From: Brumimicrobium salinarum | GTDB lineage: Bacteria; Bacteroidota; Bacteroidia; Flavobacteriales_D; Crocinitomicaceae | Assembly (NCBI RefSeq): GCF_002844555.1 | Contig: NZ_PJNI01000007.1 | Location: forward strand, 170,072 to 234,071 | Direction of reading: 5' to 3' | DNA: 64,000 nt | Shown here: in pieces, positions 36,438-46,063 of the stretch | How the letters are laid out: each line of letters starts with the position of its first letter | Position numbering within the stretch: the first letter of the stretch is position 1 | Notes under the pieces: model-generated | The model's database searches: none | Seen by the model: the letters and a program-made list of their open reading frames with translations, nothing else | What the model was told of the DNA's origin: nothing | Made by a program: the position numbers and the translations under genes

Positions 36438-37616
36438 CTAATCTACACTTTCAATTACCATAGCAGAGGCACCACCTCCACCATTACAAATTCCAGCAGC
36501 ACCAATTTTACCACCGTTTTGTTTCAGTACATTGATCAATGTTACAATAATTCTAGAACCCGAATTTCCAAGTGGGTGTCCAAGTGCTACAGCGCCTCCG
36601 TTAACATCCACTTTTTCTGGATCGATCCCTAAGATTTTCGTATTTGCTAATCCAACTACAGAGAAAGCTTCATTTAATTCCCAGTAATCAACATCTTTAA
36701 CACCAATTCCTGCTTTGTCTAAAGCAATTGGTAAAGCTTTTGCTGGAGCAGTTGTAAACCATTTTGGTTCTTGTGAAGCATCAGCATATCCTACGATTTT
36801 TGCAATTGGCTTTAATCCGTGCTTTTCAACAGCCTCTTTTGAAGCTAAAATTAAAGCAGAAGCACCGTCATTTAGCGTTGATGCATTTGCTGCAGTAACT
36901 GTTCCATCTTTGCTAAAAGCCGGACGTAAACTTTTAATTTTTTCTAGCTTAACGTTTTTAAATTCTTCGTCTTCACTTACGATTACAGGTTCACCTCTTC
37001 TTTGTGGAACTTCAACAGGAACGATTTCGTCATTGAATTTTCCTTCTTTCCAAGCTTTAGCTGCTTTCTCGTAAGAGTTGATTGCAAAATTATCTTGATC
37101 TTCTCTCGAGAATTCATATTCAGTTGCACATTCATCAGCACAAGATCCCATGTGAACTTGGTCGTAAACATCAGTCAAACCGTCTTTCACCATTCCATCA
37201 ATCATTTTGATGTCACCTAATTTTTGACCTTTTCTTCCGTTTACATAATGCGGAACACTACTCATGTTTTCCATTCCACCAGCAACAACGATATCGTTAT
37301 CACCTGCTAAGATTGTTTGTGCAGCTAAAGACAATGATTTCATTCCTGAAGCACATACTTTGTTAACAGTAGTCGCAGGAACTTGGTCAGAAATACCCGC
37401 AAACATTGCTGCTTGACGAGCAGGAGCCTGTCCTAAATTTGCTTGAAGCACATTTCCCATAAATACTTCATTGATATCTTCTGATTTAATGTTGGCTTTT
37501 TCAATTGCACCTTTAATTGCTGTTGCTCCTAATTTCGTTGCAGGTACTGTTGATAATCCACCTAGGAAACTTCCCATTGGTGTACGCACTGCAGAAATAA
37601 TATAAACTTCTTTCAT
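36438..37616 (-). CDS. Acetyl-CoA C-acetyltransferase (thiolase)
   Basis: A 392-residue thiolase, condensing or splitting acyl-CoA units (acetoacetyl-CoA formation or beta-oxidation). The ATG at 37616 is chosen over an in-frame upstream start at 37667 because MKEVYIISAVRTPMG is the family N terminus. Catalytic residues: C88 in NKVCASGMKS, H347 in GHPLGNSG and C377 in ICNGGGG. No neighbouring fatty-acid gene, so direction and chain length are open. Monocistronic. Confidence 0.92.
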   Translation of the reverse strand: MKEVYIISAVRTPMGSFLGGLSTVPATKLGATAIKGAIEKANIKSEDINEVFMGNVLQANLGQAPARQAAMFAGISDQVPATTVNKVCASGMKSLSLAAQTILAGDNDIVVAGGMENMSSVPHYVNGRKGQKLGDIKMIDGMVKDGLTDVYDQVHMGSCADECATEYEFSREDQDNFAINSYEKAAKAWKEGKFNDEIVPVEVPQRRGEPVIVSEDEEFKNVKLEKIKSLRPAFSKDGTVTAANASTLNDGASALILASKEAVEKHGLKPIAKIVGYADASQEPKWFTTAPAKALPIALDKAGIGVKDVDYWELNEAFSVVGLANTKILGIDPEKVDVNGGAVALGHPLGNSGSRIIVTLINVLKQNGGKIGAAGICNGGGGASAMVIESVD

Positions 37617-37774
37617 GATATTGTATTTTTCTTTTTTTAATTGCCACGAATGTACGAAATTCTTCACTTTTATACATGATAATCACAGAATAACTACTTA
37701 ATGGATTAGGAATTGTTTCGAAAAAACATCAATTTTGCATGGAATTTTTATTTAACTTTAAATTTAATTAACCA

Positions 37775-38734
37775 ATGTCAAGCAATTTTAAAAATTATTT
37801 GTTTTGTATTTTACTTGTTTGTTTTATCACACCTAATTTTTGGTCACAAGAAGATTCAAATTCTCCCGCCGAAGAACCATCAAATTGGAAGTTGAAAAGT
37901 ATTTTCTCTTTAAATGTGACGCAGTCCTCTTTTACAAATTGGGCAGCAGGTGGTCGAAACAACGTATCTGGATTAGGGTTTATAAATGCAAGTGCAGACT
38001 ATAGTAAAAACCGATTTAAATGGGCAAATTCATTATCTACAGGAATTGGTGGTGTTCAATATTTCGATGAAGATTTAGAGAAAACAGATGATATTATAGA
38101 TTTACAATCTACCTTTTCTTATGGTTTAAAAGATCCCTGGTATATATCTCTTTTGGGAGGTTTCAGAACACAGTATTTAGATGGATACTCAAACCCTGAA
38201 GATTCTATCCGTTCGTCTACATTTATGGCACCTGGATATGTTAGCGTTTCATTAGGTATTGAATATATTCCCAATGATAACTTGAAAATATTACTTTCTC
38301 CATTGTCAGGGAAGTTTACCTTTGTTAATGATCAAACCTTGGCGAATGAAGGAGCTTTTGGTGTCGCAGCTGCTGAATACAATAGTTTGGGACAATTAAC
38401 TAAAAAAGGAGAAAATTTTCGCGCAGAATTAGGATCTTACTTTCGAGTTATTTATCAAAAAGAATTGATGGAAAATATTAACTTGAAATCAAGATTAGAA
38501 TTATTCTCAAGTTATATTAATAATCCACAAAACATTGATGTAAATGGAGAGTTAATTCTTGATTTTAAGATCAACAAATGGTTTTCTGCTAACTTACAAT
38601 TGAACGTTATTTATGATGATGATGTAGAAATTGAAGATAGAAATGGAAATAAAGGTCCGCGTACCCAATTTAAGCAAGTTATTGGTCTTGGAATTGCATA
38701 TCGTTTAGCTAATTTTAAAGAAGAGAAAGACTAG
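37775..38734 (+). CDS. DUF3078 outer-membrane protein
   Basis: A 319-residue protein with signal peptide (cut near NFWSQ, residue 25). It matches DUF3078, a Bacteroidota beta-barrel family, with the typical SLNVTQSSFTNWAAGGRNNVSG after the leader and alternating barrel strands throughout; the terminal AYRLANFKEEKD extends past the last strand. Function of the family is unknown. Monocistronic, with a terminator 28 bases downstream. Confidence 0.8.
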   Translation: MSSNFKNYLFCILLVCFITPNFWSQEDSNSPAEEPSNWKLKSIFSLNVTQSSFTNWAAGGRNNVSGLGFINASADYSKNRFKWANSLSTGIGGVQYFDEDLEKTDDIIDLQSTFSYGLKDPWYISLLGGFRTQYLDGYSNPEDSIRSSTFMAPGYVSVSLGIEYIPNDNLKILLSPLSGKFTFVNDQTLANEGAFGVAAAEYNSLGQLTKKGENFRAELGSYFRVIYQKELMENINLKSRLELFSSYINNPQNIDVNGELILDFKINKWFSANLQLNVIYDDDVEIEDRNGNKGPRTQFKQVIGLGIAYRLANFKEEKD

Positions 38735-38762
38735 CCTTGTAACATCATAAAGAATTTATATC

Positions 38763-38792
38763 CAAGCCTCGATAAAATAATCGAGGCTTTTT
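38763..38792 (+). terminator. Rho-independent terminator of the DUF3078 gene
   Basis: A 10-bp stem (38763-38772 with 38779-38788, AAGCCTCGAT) around a six-base A/T loop, followed by T residues. Confidence 0.82.
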
Positions 38793-38885
38793 TATATTCA
38801 GCGTTTTAATTATATCCGGTTCTCTTTTTGAATTTTAAACTTACATTTCTACGCTTTCACCAAACAAGTAATTATCTTCGTTAAT

Positions 38886-40148
38886 ATGAATAAAATTGTA
38901 ATTAAACCAAAATCAAATATCAGTGGAAAAGTTCAGCTCCCTTCTTCGAAAAGTTATGCCCAAAGAGCACTTGCGATTGCAGGAATGAGCAATAATAAGG
39001 TAACCATTAACCGCTTGATTGAAAGTGATGATTGTGTAGCAGCTCAAAATATCCTTAAGGATTTAGGGGCTCAATTTGATAGGAAAGGTGATGCTTTTAT
39101 TTTAAATAGAGGAATTGACTTTGATAGTAACCGCAATATATCTATAAATTGTGGCGAGTCTGGTTTAAGCACGCGCCTGTTTAGTTCATTTGCCTTGTTG
39201 TTTGAACAAGATTTCACGGTGAATGGTCAAGGCTCTATATTGAAACGTACAATGGAGATGGTTATTCATGGTTTGAAACAGTTTGGAAAAAACGTGCAAT
39301 CCAATAACGGTAAATTGCCCATAACTATTGGTGGAAAAATTTCTGAATTTAATATAGAAATTGATGGAAGCGTAAGTTCTCAGTTTCTTACAGGACTTTT
39401 AATTGTTGCACCATTTTTAAAATCAGATACATATATTTCTGTTAAGGATTTAAAAAGTAAGCCTTACATTGAAATGACTATCGATTTATTAAATCACTAT
39501 GGACTGAAAGTCTCAAACAACGATTTTGCATCCTTCCAGATACAAGGAAATCAAAGAATTGAAAAAGAAATTGTTTATGATGTAGAAGGTGATTGGAGTG
39601 CAGCTTCTTTTCATATTGTTGCTGCTGCAATAGGAGGTGAGGTGGAATTATCTGGACTCTTAGAAAATTCAAAACAAGGGGATAAGGCTATCTTGAATGC
39701 TGTAGAATTAGCAGGTGCTAAAGTTCTTTGGAAAAATAATATATTATCAATTAAACGAGATAAAATTGTTTCCTTTGAATTTGATGCGACAGAGTGTCCA
39801 GATTTGTTTCCTCCATTGGTTGTTTTAGCAGCTTATGCTAATGGAAAGTCAGTTATAAAGGGAGTGAATAGGTTAAAGCACAAAGAAAGTAATAGGGGAT
39901 TAACATTACAGCAAGAATGTGAAAAAGTAGGGGTGAAGATTGAATTATTAGTCGATAAAATGATTGTTCATGGTATTGGCAAACCTATATTATCAGATCA
40001 AATTGTTTTTTCATCTCACAATGATCACCGAATAGCTATGGCTATGAGTCTCTTTTCAATTGGTACTCAATTATCTTTTACGATTGAAGGGGCAAATGCA
40101 ATTGATAAGTCATATCCGAACTTTTATAGAGATTTTTTAACACTTTAA
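38886..40148 (+). CDS. aroA: 3-phosphoshikimate 1-carboxyvinyltransferase (EPSP synthase)
   Basis: A 420-residue shikimate-pathway enzyme that adds enolpyruvate from PEP to shikimate-3-phosphate. Motifs: LPSSKSYAQRALAIAG (the lysine and serines binding substrate phosphate), NCGESGLSTRLFSSFA in the place of the usual NAGTAMRP-type loop, SVSSQFLTGLL, CPDLFPPLVVLAAYA and HNDHRIAMAMSL. The loop difference is seen in Bacteroidota copies but its effect on inhibitors cannot be judged. The GreA-like gene follows 37 bases later. Confidence 0.93.
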   Translation: MNKIVIKPKSNISGKVQLPSSKSYAQRALAIAGMSNNKVTINRLIESDDCVAAQNILKDLGAQFDRKGDAFILNRGIDFDSNRNISINCGESGLSTRLFSSFALLFEQDFTVNGQGSILKRTMEMVIHGLKQFGKNVQSNNGKLPITIGGKISEFNIEIDGSVSSQFLTGLLIVAPFLKSDTYISVKDLKSKPYIEMTIDLLNHYGLKVSNNDFASFQIQGNQRIEKEIVYDVEGDWSAASFHIVAAAIGGEVELSGLLENSKQGDKAILNAVELAGAKVLWKNNILSIKRDKIVSFEFDATECPDLFPPLVVLAAYANGKSVIKGVNRLKHKESNRGLTLQQECEKVGVKIELLVDKMIVHGIGKPILSDQIVFSSHNDHRIAMAMSLFSIGTQLSFTIEGANAIDKSYPNFYRDFLTL

Positions 40149-40185
40149 AATTAATTGAATTGAAAAAAATGCGATATTAATAGCG

Positions 40186-40638
40186 ATGGAAGAATTAAAG
40201 AGTAAAGTGGTATCCGAGATTAAAAATGTATTGGATGAGCGATTAAAAATGGCTCAACAAACCTATAATGATGCTTTAGAATCAAGGAATAATGATACTA
40301 AAAGCAGTGCTGGAGATAAATATGAAACGAGCCGAGCCATGATGCAACAGGAAATGGATAATGCGCAAAGAAGTATTCATCAAATTAAAATGATGAGAAA
40401 TGAATTGTTTCGCCTCCCGATTCAAGAGTCAAATTTAAAAGCAACAGCAGGAGCATTAATAACAACGAATTCAGGAAAATATTTTTTAGGCTTAAGCATG
40501 GGAAAGGTGTTAGTAGGGGAACATGTGGTTTTCGCTATCTCTACAGGTTCGCCACTGGGTAAATTGTTATTGAACAAAAAAGAAGGAGATCGTTTTGTTT
40601 TGAACAATATGGAACAAGAAATTTTATCAATCGAATAA
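40186..40638 (+). CDS. GreA/GreB-like protein
   Basis: A 150-residue protein with a long N-terminal coiled coil (about 1-80) containing a conserved-looking loop KSSAGDKYETSRAMMQQEM, then a C-terminal FKBP-like lobe (SGKYFLGLSMG, STGSPLGKLLLNKKEGD). This is the shape of transcript-cleavage factors GreA/GreB: acidic tip and SPLGKALLGK-like end. It may bind in the RNA polymerase secondary channel. Orthologues are often mislabelled 3-oxoacyl-ACP synthase. Probably cotranscribed with aroA. Confidence 0.72.
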   Translation: MEELKSKVVSEIKNVLDERLKMAQQTYNDALESRNNDTKSSAGDKYETSRAMMQQEMDNAQRSIHQIKMMRNELFRLPIQESNLKATAGALITTNSGKYFLGLSMGKVLVGEHVVFAISTGSPLGKLLLNKKEGDRFVLNNMEQEILSIE

Positions 40639-40713
40639 ACCTCAACTTTTCAAAAGCTCACATTTTAGTTTCAGTCTTTATGTAATTGGATGTTTACTTA
40701 TCTAATTATTATT

Positions 40714-40750
40714 CAAAAAAAAAGGATATACCCAATTGAGCATATCCTTT
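40714..40750 (-). terminator. Rho-independent terminator of the OmpA-family gene
   Basis: A 9-bp stem (40721-40729 with 40742-40750, AAAGGATAT) around a 12-base loop, ending in a run of T on the minus strand; about 20 bases past the stop. Confidence 0.7.
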
Positions 40751-40771
40751 ATTAATAGTGTAATTATAAAA

Positions 40772-41962
40772 TTATAAAGCTTTAAACGTTACGCGTCTAT
40801 TCTTAGCGTTTATTAATTTCTCATCGTCTTCCTCGTTGATGAATTTAGAGTCTTTTCCGTTTTTAACATCTTCGATGATTAAACGATCTTCATCAACCCC
40901 TCTTTTTCCAAGTAAAGTAACGATATATTCCGCTCTTCTTAATGAAACAATTTTATCTGAAGCTGCAACAGCTTCGTCTGCATCCGAATGACCAGATATT
41001 TTTATTTTCATATCAGGATTTTCTTTCATTATTTCAGCAATTCTATCTAGCGTTTTTAACCCATCTACTTTAACATCATACCTACCGTAGAGATAGAAAA
41101 TGTTAAATTGTTCAATTTTATCTTTCGCTGTCATATCTTTTGTGATTTCAGGGGCACGCTGATATACAGTGGATGTTCTGATTTGTGCTTCATCAGCATA
41201 GTTACAATCACATTGTTCGTCAGGACCTAATAACTGAACAGAAACATCGTCGATATAATAGTATGCAGCAATAACTTGTGAACCTCTTATATCTCTTGGT
41301 TTACGAACACGCTCAGACTTTATATCCTTATCTAAGGAAAAGTTACCAATTGTTATGTATTTTTCCTTTCCAGTAGCAACGTATTCACCACAAACAAGGT
41401 CCCATCCGTACATTCCTCCGAAAACTTCTTTCTTTGGGTGTTCAACGTGAATCTCATCCTCAGCAAGAATAATTGCTGGAATTTTATCATCAGAACCTAT
41501 AGGTTTTTTGGAGAAATGTGCTGCCAATCGATTAGCTGAATACTTTGATAATTCGGCTAGTGATGCATAAAACTGCACCTTGTATCGCATTCCCTTTTTC
41601 AGTGGCGAAACTAACTGAGATGTGATGTAGGTGCGATTCTCTTTTTCTCTGTACGAGTAAGTTTTAACTCCTGCATAGTTGATACCTGTTTTAGGTTCTT
41701 CCTTACCATATACATTTTCTGGCGTCATTACTTCAGGAAGGTTGGCATCAGCAGAAAAAAGGTCTGCTCTTTCGCCAGTAGCTGAAACCCAACCATCAGC
41801 TCTTTTCATATCTCCAATTCTTCGGATTTTTCTATTTTGAGCATCTTCAAAACTTGGATTGTTAACTAAGTTTTCACCTTCTTGGGCTTGTACTGAGAAT
41901 GTCAATAGCAAAACCGGAAACGTGAATAATAATGTTTTCAATGTATTCGTTCTATATTTCAT
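40772..41962 (-). CDS. OmpA-family outer-membrane protein with N-terminal galactose-binding-like domain
   Basis: A 396-residue protein with signal peptide (cut near SVQAQ, residue 26). Residues about 30-245 form a beta-sandwich of the kind seen in Bacteroidota OmpA proteins ([36 protein letters not shown]), and about 285-396 hold the OmpA peptidoglycan-binding domain ([41 protein letters not shown]). It would tie the outer membrane to the cell wall. It overlaps the hemE stop by 11 bases, so the two are probably cotranscribed. Confidence 0.8.
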   Translation of the reverse strand: MKYRTNTLKTLLFTFPVLLLTFSVQAQEGENLVNNPSFEDAQNRKIRRIGDMKRADGWVSATGERADLFSADANLPEVMTPENVYGKEEPKTGINYAGVKTYSYREKENRTYITSQLVSPLKKGMRYKVQFYASLAELSKYSANRLAAHFSKKPIGSDDKIPAIILAEDEIHVEHPKKEVFGGMYGWDLVCGEYVATGKEKYITIGNFSLDKDIKSERVRKPRDIRGSQVIAAYYYIDDVSVQLLGPDEQCDCNYADEAQIRTSTVYQRAPEITKDMTAKDKIEQFNIFYLYGRYDVKVDGLKTLDRIAEIMKENPDMKIKISGHSDADEAVAASDKIVSLRRAEYIVTLLGKRGVDEDRLIIEDVKNGKDSKFINEEDDEKLINAKNRRVTFKAL

Positions 41963-42986
41963 AATCTTTTACTGTTTTTATAAATGTTTTAACCTTATTT
42001 GGATCAATGTCTGGATAAACACCATGTCCTAAATTAACAATATGTCGTTTACTTTTAAAACTATCCAACATGTTTTTTGTAAGATTTTGAATTTCATCAT
42101 GATTAGCGTATAACGCGCATGGATCCAAATTACCTTGTAAAGTATAATTTTCACCTACTATTTTACGTACTTCCGCTGCATTCATATTCCAATCTAATCC
42201 TATTGTGTTGCAATTTGCTTGAGCTAAATTCGGTAGAGTTGCATAGGCACCTTTAGCAAACAACGTAACAGGTACTTCGTTAATCGCATTTGCTATTTTG
42301 TTCATATATTTTAAACCAAACTCTTCATATTGATCCTGTCCTAAAATACCAGCCCAAGAGTCAAAAACTTGTACCAAATCTGCACCAGCTTTAATTTGCA
42401 TTTTCAAATAACGTATCGTTAATTCCGTTATTCGATTAAGCAACTCGTGTGCCAAACTAGGATTTTGGTAAAGCATTTTTCTTGACTGTGAGAATGTTTT
42501 CGATCCTCCACCTTCAATCATATAACAAAAAATTGTCCAAGGAGCTCCTGCGAATCCAATAAGTGGAACACGACCATTCAATTCTTTCTTTGTGATTTCG
42601 ATCGCCTCTTTCACATAGCCTAAACGATCTTCAACGTTAAAATCAAATTGAGCATGTTGATCTAGATCTTTTTCAGATTTAATTGTTTGTTCGAAATGAG
42701 GACCAACGCCTTTAATCATTTGATATTCTAATCCCATTGCTTCGGGAATAACCAAAATATCAGAAAAAATTATAGCAGCATCTACATCCAAATGATCAAC
42801 GGGTTGTATAGTTACTTCTGCTGCTAGATGAGGAGTTTCAACGAGCTCTTTAAAACCACTTAAAGAACCCCTAAGAGCTCTATATTCTGGAAGAATCCTT
42901 CCTGCTTGACGCATTAACCAAACTGGATACCTTTCTATATCCTCGCCTCGAGCTGCTCTTAACAGCAAATCATTTTTTAAATCCAT
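41952..42986 (-). CDS. hemE: Uroporphyrinogen decarboxylase
   Basis: A 344-residue cytoplasmic haem-pathway enzyme that removes four acetate carboxyls from uroporphyrinogen III to form coproporphyrinogen III. It has the N-terminal signature [11 protein letters not shown] (substrate arginines), [15 protein letters not shown] with the catalytic aspartate, the [15 protein letters not shown] signature, and VFDSWAG. Length is normal. An OmpA-family gene follows with overlap; no other hem gene is near. Confidence 0.94.
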   Translation of the reverse strand: MDLKNDLLLRAARGEDIERYPVWLMRQAGRILPEYRALRGSLSGFKELVETPHLAAEVTIQPVDHLDVDAAIIFSDILVIPEAMGLEYQMIKGVGPHFEQTIKSEKDLDQHAQFDFNVEDRLGYVKEAIEITKKELNGRVPLIGFAGAPWTIFCYMIEGGGSKTFSQSRKMLYQNPSLAHELLNRITELTIRYLKMQIKAGADLVQVFDSWAGILGQDQYEEFGLKYMNKIANAINEVPVTLFAKGAYATLPNLAQANCNTIGLDWNMNAAEVRKIVGENYTLQGNLDPCALYANHDEIQNLTKNMLDSFKSKRHIVNLGHGVYPDIDPNKVKTFIKTVKDYEI

Positions 42987-43051
42987 GTAGACAAAGATAA
43001 TGAATCGTTATTGATTAATTCTTAAATAAGACTTAAAAAATGTTGAACAAA

Positions 43052-43083
43052 AAAAGCGGAAGTTCTAGTGAACTTCCGCTTTT
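43052..43083 (-). terminator. Rho-independent terminator of the tRNA-Glu/rpsT unit
   Basis: A 14-bp perfect stem (43052-43065 with 43070-43083) around loop TAGT, flanked by A and T runs so it can act on either strand; 19 bases past the rpsT stop. Confidence 0.83.
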
Positions 43084-43102
43084 AAAATACGATTGTTATT
43101 AA

Positions 43103-43354
43103 TTATAAGCTAGCAACGTGTTTTGTCAAACCTGACTTAAGGTTTGCTGCTTTTTTCTTATGAATTATGTTTCTTTTTGCGAGTTTATCCAACATACCTA
43201 CTACTGAAGGAAGTAATTTGTCTGCCTCTTTCTTGTCTGTAGTTTCACGCAATTGTTTAATCGCATTACGTGTTGTTTTATGTTGGTATTTATTACGAAG
43301 CGCTTTTGCTTTGTCTGATCTTACTCTCTTTTTTGCTGACTTGTGATTCGCCAT
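43103..43354 (-). CDS. rpsT: 30S ribosomal protein S20
   Basis: An 83-residue, very basic, helical primary-binding protein of the 30S subunit. MANHKSAKKRVRSDKAKALRN is the family start (only its first 20 residues resemble other lineages closely), and the rest continues with NAIKQLR and a C-terminal helix NIIHKKKAANLKSGL. It lies 28 bases after three tRNA-Glu genes on the same strand, so it is probably on the same transcript, and has a terminator downstream. Confidence 0.95.
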   Translation of the reverse strand: MANHKSAKKRVRSDKAKALRNKYQHKTTRNAIKQLRETTDKKEADKLLPSVVGMLDKLAKRNIIHKKKAANLKSGLTKHVASL

Positions 43355-43382
43355 AATTTATTTTATTATAATGTTTATAAAG

Positions 43383-43454
43383 TAGCCCATAGGAGAATCG
43401 AACTCCTGTTTTCAGGATGAAAACCTGATGTCCTAACCACTAGACGAATGGGCC
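43383..43454 (-). tRNA. tRNA-Glu (UUC), copy nearest rpsT
   Basis: A 72-base cloverleaf on the minus strand beginning GGCCCATTCGTCTAG; anticodon loop TTTTCAT gives UUC; T arm GGAGTTCGATTCTCC; 3' end ATGGGCT plus discriminator A; CCA is not encoded. Position 1-72 is a G-U pair. Identical to the two neighbouring copies. Confidence 0.95.
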
Positions 43455-43504
43455 AAAAAAATGAAATAATGTTTAAAAAATATTCTCGTTAGAATATTGT
43501 TGAG

Positions 43505-43576
43505 TAGCCCATAGGAGAATCGAACTCCTGTTTTCAGGATGAAAACCTGATGTCCTAACCACTAGACGAATGGGCC
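43505..43576 (-). tRNA. tRNA-Glu (UUC), middle copy
   Basis: Identical in sequence to the copies 122 bases either side, with the same anticodon loop TTTTCAT and no encoded CCA. Confidence 0.95.
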
Positions 43577-43626
43577 AAAAAAATGAAATAATGTTTAAAA
43601 AATATTCTCGTTAGAATATTGTTGAG

Positions 43627-43698
43627 TAGCCCATAGGAGAATCGAACTCCTGTTTTCAGGATGAAAACCTGATGTCCTAACCACTAGACGAATGGGCC
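43627..43698 (-). tRNA. tRNA-Glu (UUC), promoter-proximal copy
   Basis: First tRNA of the unit on the minus strand, identical to the other two. Its leader carries a good Bacteroidota promoter. Confidence 0.95.
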
Positions 43699-43721
43699 AT
43701 TATTATTTCAAATTTCGGAGT

Positions 43722-43752
43722 GCAAATATATATTCATTTTCTGTTATAACAA
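43722..43752 (-). promoter_or_regulatory. Promoter of the tRNA-Glu x3 / rpsT unit
   Basis: On the minus strand TTG (43750-43752, within TTTTG), 19 bases, then TATATTTGC (43722-43730), an exact match to the Bacteroidota -33/-7 pattern, about 24 bases before the first tRNA. Confidence 0.7.
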
Positions 43753-43780
43753 AACATTTTTCGTAAAAAAAATAATTATT

Positions 43781-44452
43781 TTATTTTAGTTCATTTTTAA
43801 ACCTGAATCCCAGTCGCTTACCTGTTTTTAGTTTTTGAGCTGATGTAACACTTTTTATTTGCATTACATTAACTACGCTCGCACTTTCATAGGTTGGGGT
43901 GTATAAATCAAATTCAGCTGCGTATTTTACAGCTTGATCAAAAATCACCTTCATAGTTGCTTGATCAAAAATGTTGTTTCGAATGTTTCGGTATAAATAC
44001 CCTAATTCACCTTTTCCTTCAATAATGAAGCGACCGTCAATATTAACAAGTATTCTACATAGTAGATATCCTGGGTCGTTCATCCGTTTTTGTAGAAAAG
44101 ATTCTGCCAAAAAGTTGTAAATATTAATAATTCCGAAATATCCTTTCTCCGGATTCTTTTCAAAGTAAGAATCTTTCCAAATTGATGAATTATTTGGTTG
44201 CGTAAAAACATTGGTATGCATATTAAATACCAATACGTCGCTACCTACATAAGCATGAGTTTCAAAGTCTCCATTGGTTTGAAGCTTTAGTCGTACTCGT
44301 GGATTATTAATTTCCTTGGTAAGGCGTTCGATCTCATTTTCTATAACTTTACGAAATTCGCCATAACAATGTGCGGACTTTTCATATACATCTTGCTTTA
44401 ATAATGATCGCTTTTTAAGTAATGATGCAATTTCAGCCTTGTTTTTATTCAT
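43781..44452 (-). CDS. Hypothetical protein downstream of proS
   Basis: A 223-residue protein, no family recognised. The ATG at 44452 is chosen because it comes two bases after the proS stop; an earlier in-frame start at 44512 would overlap proS. It has a basic, helical N-terminal part (about 1-50), a central beta region (VRLKLQTNGDF, VLVFNMHTNVFTQ, CRILVNIDGRFIIEG) and a basic C terminus ending RLGFRFKNELK. No signal peptide or membrane helix. Cotranscribed with proS; role unknown. Confidence 0.65.
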   Translation of the reverse strand: MNKNKAEIASLLKKRSLLKQDVYEKSAHCYGEFRKVIENEIERLTKEINNPRVRLKLQTNGDFETHAYVGSDVLVFNMHTNVFTQPNNSSIWKDSYFEKNPEKGYFGIINIYNFLAESFLQKRMNDPGYLLCRILVNIDGRFIIEGKGELGYLYRNIRNNIFDQATMKVIFDQAVKYAAEFDLYTPTYESASVVNVMQIKSVTSAQKLKTGKRLGFRFKNELK

Positions 44453-44454
44453 AA

Positions 44455-45924
44455 TTAATATGCTTTTGCAAATAAGACCCGTTGTTTGGAAGGTTTTCCA
44501 GAGTATATGCACTTGCCTTCTTCAACTTTATTGTTCAGCGGAATACATCTGATTGTCGCCTTAGTCTCTTCCTTAATTTTGTTTTCTGACTCAATTGTTC
44601 CGTCCCAATGTGCACTAATGAAACCTCCTTTTTGCTCAATTGTCTCCTTAAATTTTTCGTAAGAATCTACTTCAGTAGTATTTTCTGCGTTAAATGTTTG
44701 CGCTCTTTGGAATAGGTTTTCTTGAATGTCTGTTAAAAGATTTGAGATGTGATCAGAAATACCTGCCCAGTCCACAATTTCTTTCTCTTTTGTATCTCTA
44801 CGTGCTACCTCCGCTTTATTGTTTTCTAGGTCTCTTGGGCCGATGGCAATTCTTACAGGTACCCCTTTTGCCTCGTATTCTGCAAACTTCCAACCAGGTC
44901 TTCTGTTGTCATCATCATCGTATTTAACTGAAATGCCTTTGTCTTGTAATTGATTGCGTAATGCATCTACTTTTTTTGAAATGGCATTTAATTGGTCTTC
45001 ATTTTTATATATAGGTACAATGGCAACTTGAATTGGTGCTAATTTTGGTGGTAAAACTAAGCCCTCATCATCGGAGTGTGTCATGATTAGACCTCCAATT
45101 AAGCGAGTAGAAACTCCCCATGATGTAGCCCAAACATTTTCTAACTTTCCTGCTTTGTCTGCAAATTTAACGTCAAATGCTTTCGAGAAGTTTTGACCGA
45201 GAAAATGTGAGGTTCCAGCTTGTAGGGCTTTTCCATCCTGCATTAGTGCTTCAATACAAAACGTTTCGTCGGCGCCTGCAAATCGCTCTGATTCAGTTTT
45301 AACACCTCGTACAACAGGCATAGCCATGTATTGTTCAGCAAATTCAGCGTATACTTTCAGCATTAATTCAGCTTCCTCAACAGCTTCTTTTCTTGTTGTA
45401 TGTGCGGTATGACCTTCTTGCCATAAAAACTCTGAAGTTCTTAAAAATAAACGTGTTCTCATTTCCCATCGAACAACATTTGCCCATTGGTTAACTTTTA
45501 AAGGTAGATCTCTATAGGATTGAATCCAGTTTTTAAATGAATTCCATATAATAGTTTCTGACGTTGGCCGAATTATTAATTCCTCCTCCAACTTAGCTTC
45601 AGGATCAACAATTAAACGGTTGTCTTTGTCATTTTTTAAGCGATAATGAGTCACCACAGCACATTCTTTAGCAAAGCCTTCTACATGTTGTGCCTCTTTG
45701 TTTAAATAAGATTTTGGTATAAGTAAAGGGAAGTAGGCATTTGAATGTCCTGTTTCTTTGAATCTTTTATCCAAAACCTCCTTTATGTTTTCCCAAATTG
45801 CGAAACCATACGGTTTAATAACCATACATCCTCTAACATCAGAATGTTCTGCAAGTCCTGCTCTCTCTATTACTTCATTGTACCATTTGGAGTAATCTTC
45901 AGATCTTTTGGTGTATTTTGCCAT
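44455..45924 (-). CDS. proS: Prolyl-tRNA synthetase (ProS type without editing insertion)
   Basis: A 489-residue class II synthetase charging tRNA-Pro. The ATG at 45924 ([17 protein letters not shown]) is chosen over the in-frame start at 46014: the latter lies upstream of the predicted -7 box at 45998-46005. Class II motifs: [18 protein letters not shown] (motif 1 area), [23 protein letters not shown] (motif 2) and [19 protein letters not shown] (motif 3). This is the eukaryote-like, archaeal-type ProS with a C-terminal extension ending RVLFAKAY. Length is typical. Confidence 0.93.
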   Translation of the reverse strand: MAKYTKRSEDYSKWYNEVIERAGLAEHSDVRGCMVIKPYGFAIWENIKEVLDKRFKETGHSNAYFPLLIPKSYLNKEAQHVEGFAKECAVVTHYRLKNDKDNRLIVDPEAKLEEELIIRPTSETIIWNSFKNWIQSYRDLPLKVNQWANVVRWEMRTRLFLRTSEFLWQEGHTAHTTRKEAVEEAELMLKVYAEFAEQYMAMPVVRGVKTESERFAGADETFCIEALMQDGKALQAGTSHFLGQNFSKAFDVKFADKAGKLENVWATSWGVSTRLIGGLIMTHSDDEGLVLPPKLAPIQVAIVPIYKNEDQLNAISKKVDALRNQLQDKGISVKYDDDDNRRPGWKFAEYEAKGVPVRIAIGPRDLENNKAEVARRDTKEKEIVDWAGISDHISNLLTDIQENLFQRAQTFNAENTTEVDSYEKFKETIEQKGGFISAHWDGTIESENKIKEETKATIRCIPLNNKVEEGKCIYSGKPSKQRVLFAKAY

Positions 45925-45997
45925 CTTTGGAATAGTATTTGTTAATTTATTATTAATATTTGGTGTCATCACAACTAAAGAAGACACTATAACGTTA

Positions 45998-46005
45998 CAA
46001 AAATA
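45998..46005 (-). promoter_or_regulatory. Predicted -7 box of proS
   Basis: TATTTTTG on the minus strand, about 75 bases before the chosen proS start; no convincing -33 element. It decides against the longer proS start. Confidence 0.4.
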
Positions 46006-46014
46006 AGAACACAA

Positions 46015-46046
46015 TTTGGAAAAGCTTCCATTTATGTGTAAGTTTA
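46015..46046 (+). promoter_or_regulatory. Predicted promoter of the low-complexity lipoprotein gene
   Basis: TTTG at 46015-46018, 20 bases, then TAAGTTTA at 46039-46046, one base off the -7 consensus, 17 bases before the ATG. Confidence 0.4.
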
Positions 46047-46063
46047 ATTAAAAACCAACAGTT

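Larger units (their letters stand above)
43381..43698 (-). repeat. Tandem 122-bp repeat carrying tRNA-Glu
   Basis: Three tRNA genes at an exact 122-base spacing. The two 50-base spacers (43455-43504, 43577-43626) are identical and each contains the inverted repeat AATATTCTcgttAGAATATT, which could fold in the precursor RNA. Confidence 0.9.

Noticed and set aside
40186..40638. Calling the gene 3-oxoacyl-ACP synthase
   Set aside because: At 150 residues with a coiled coil and a Gre-like C-terminal lobe it has no thiolase fold or catalytic cysteine.
43381..43698. Regular repeats with constant spacing, a possible CRISPR array
   Set aside because: The repeat is a tRNA gene with identical spacers at 122-base spacing; no cas gene and no variable spacers.
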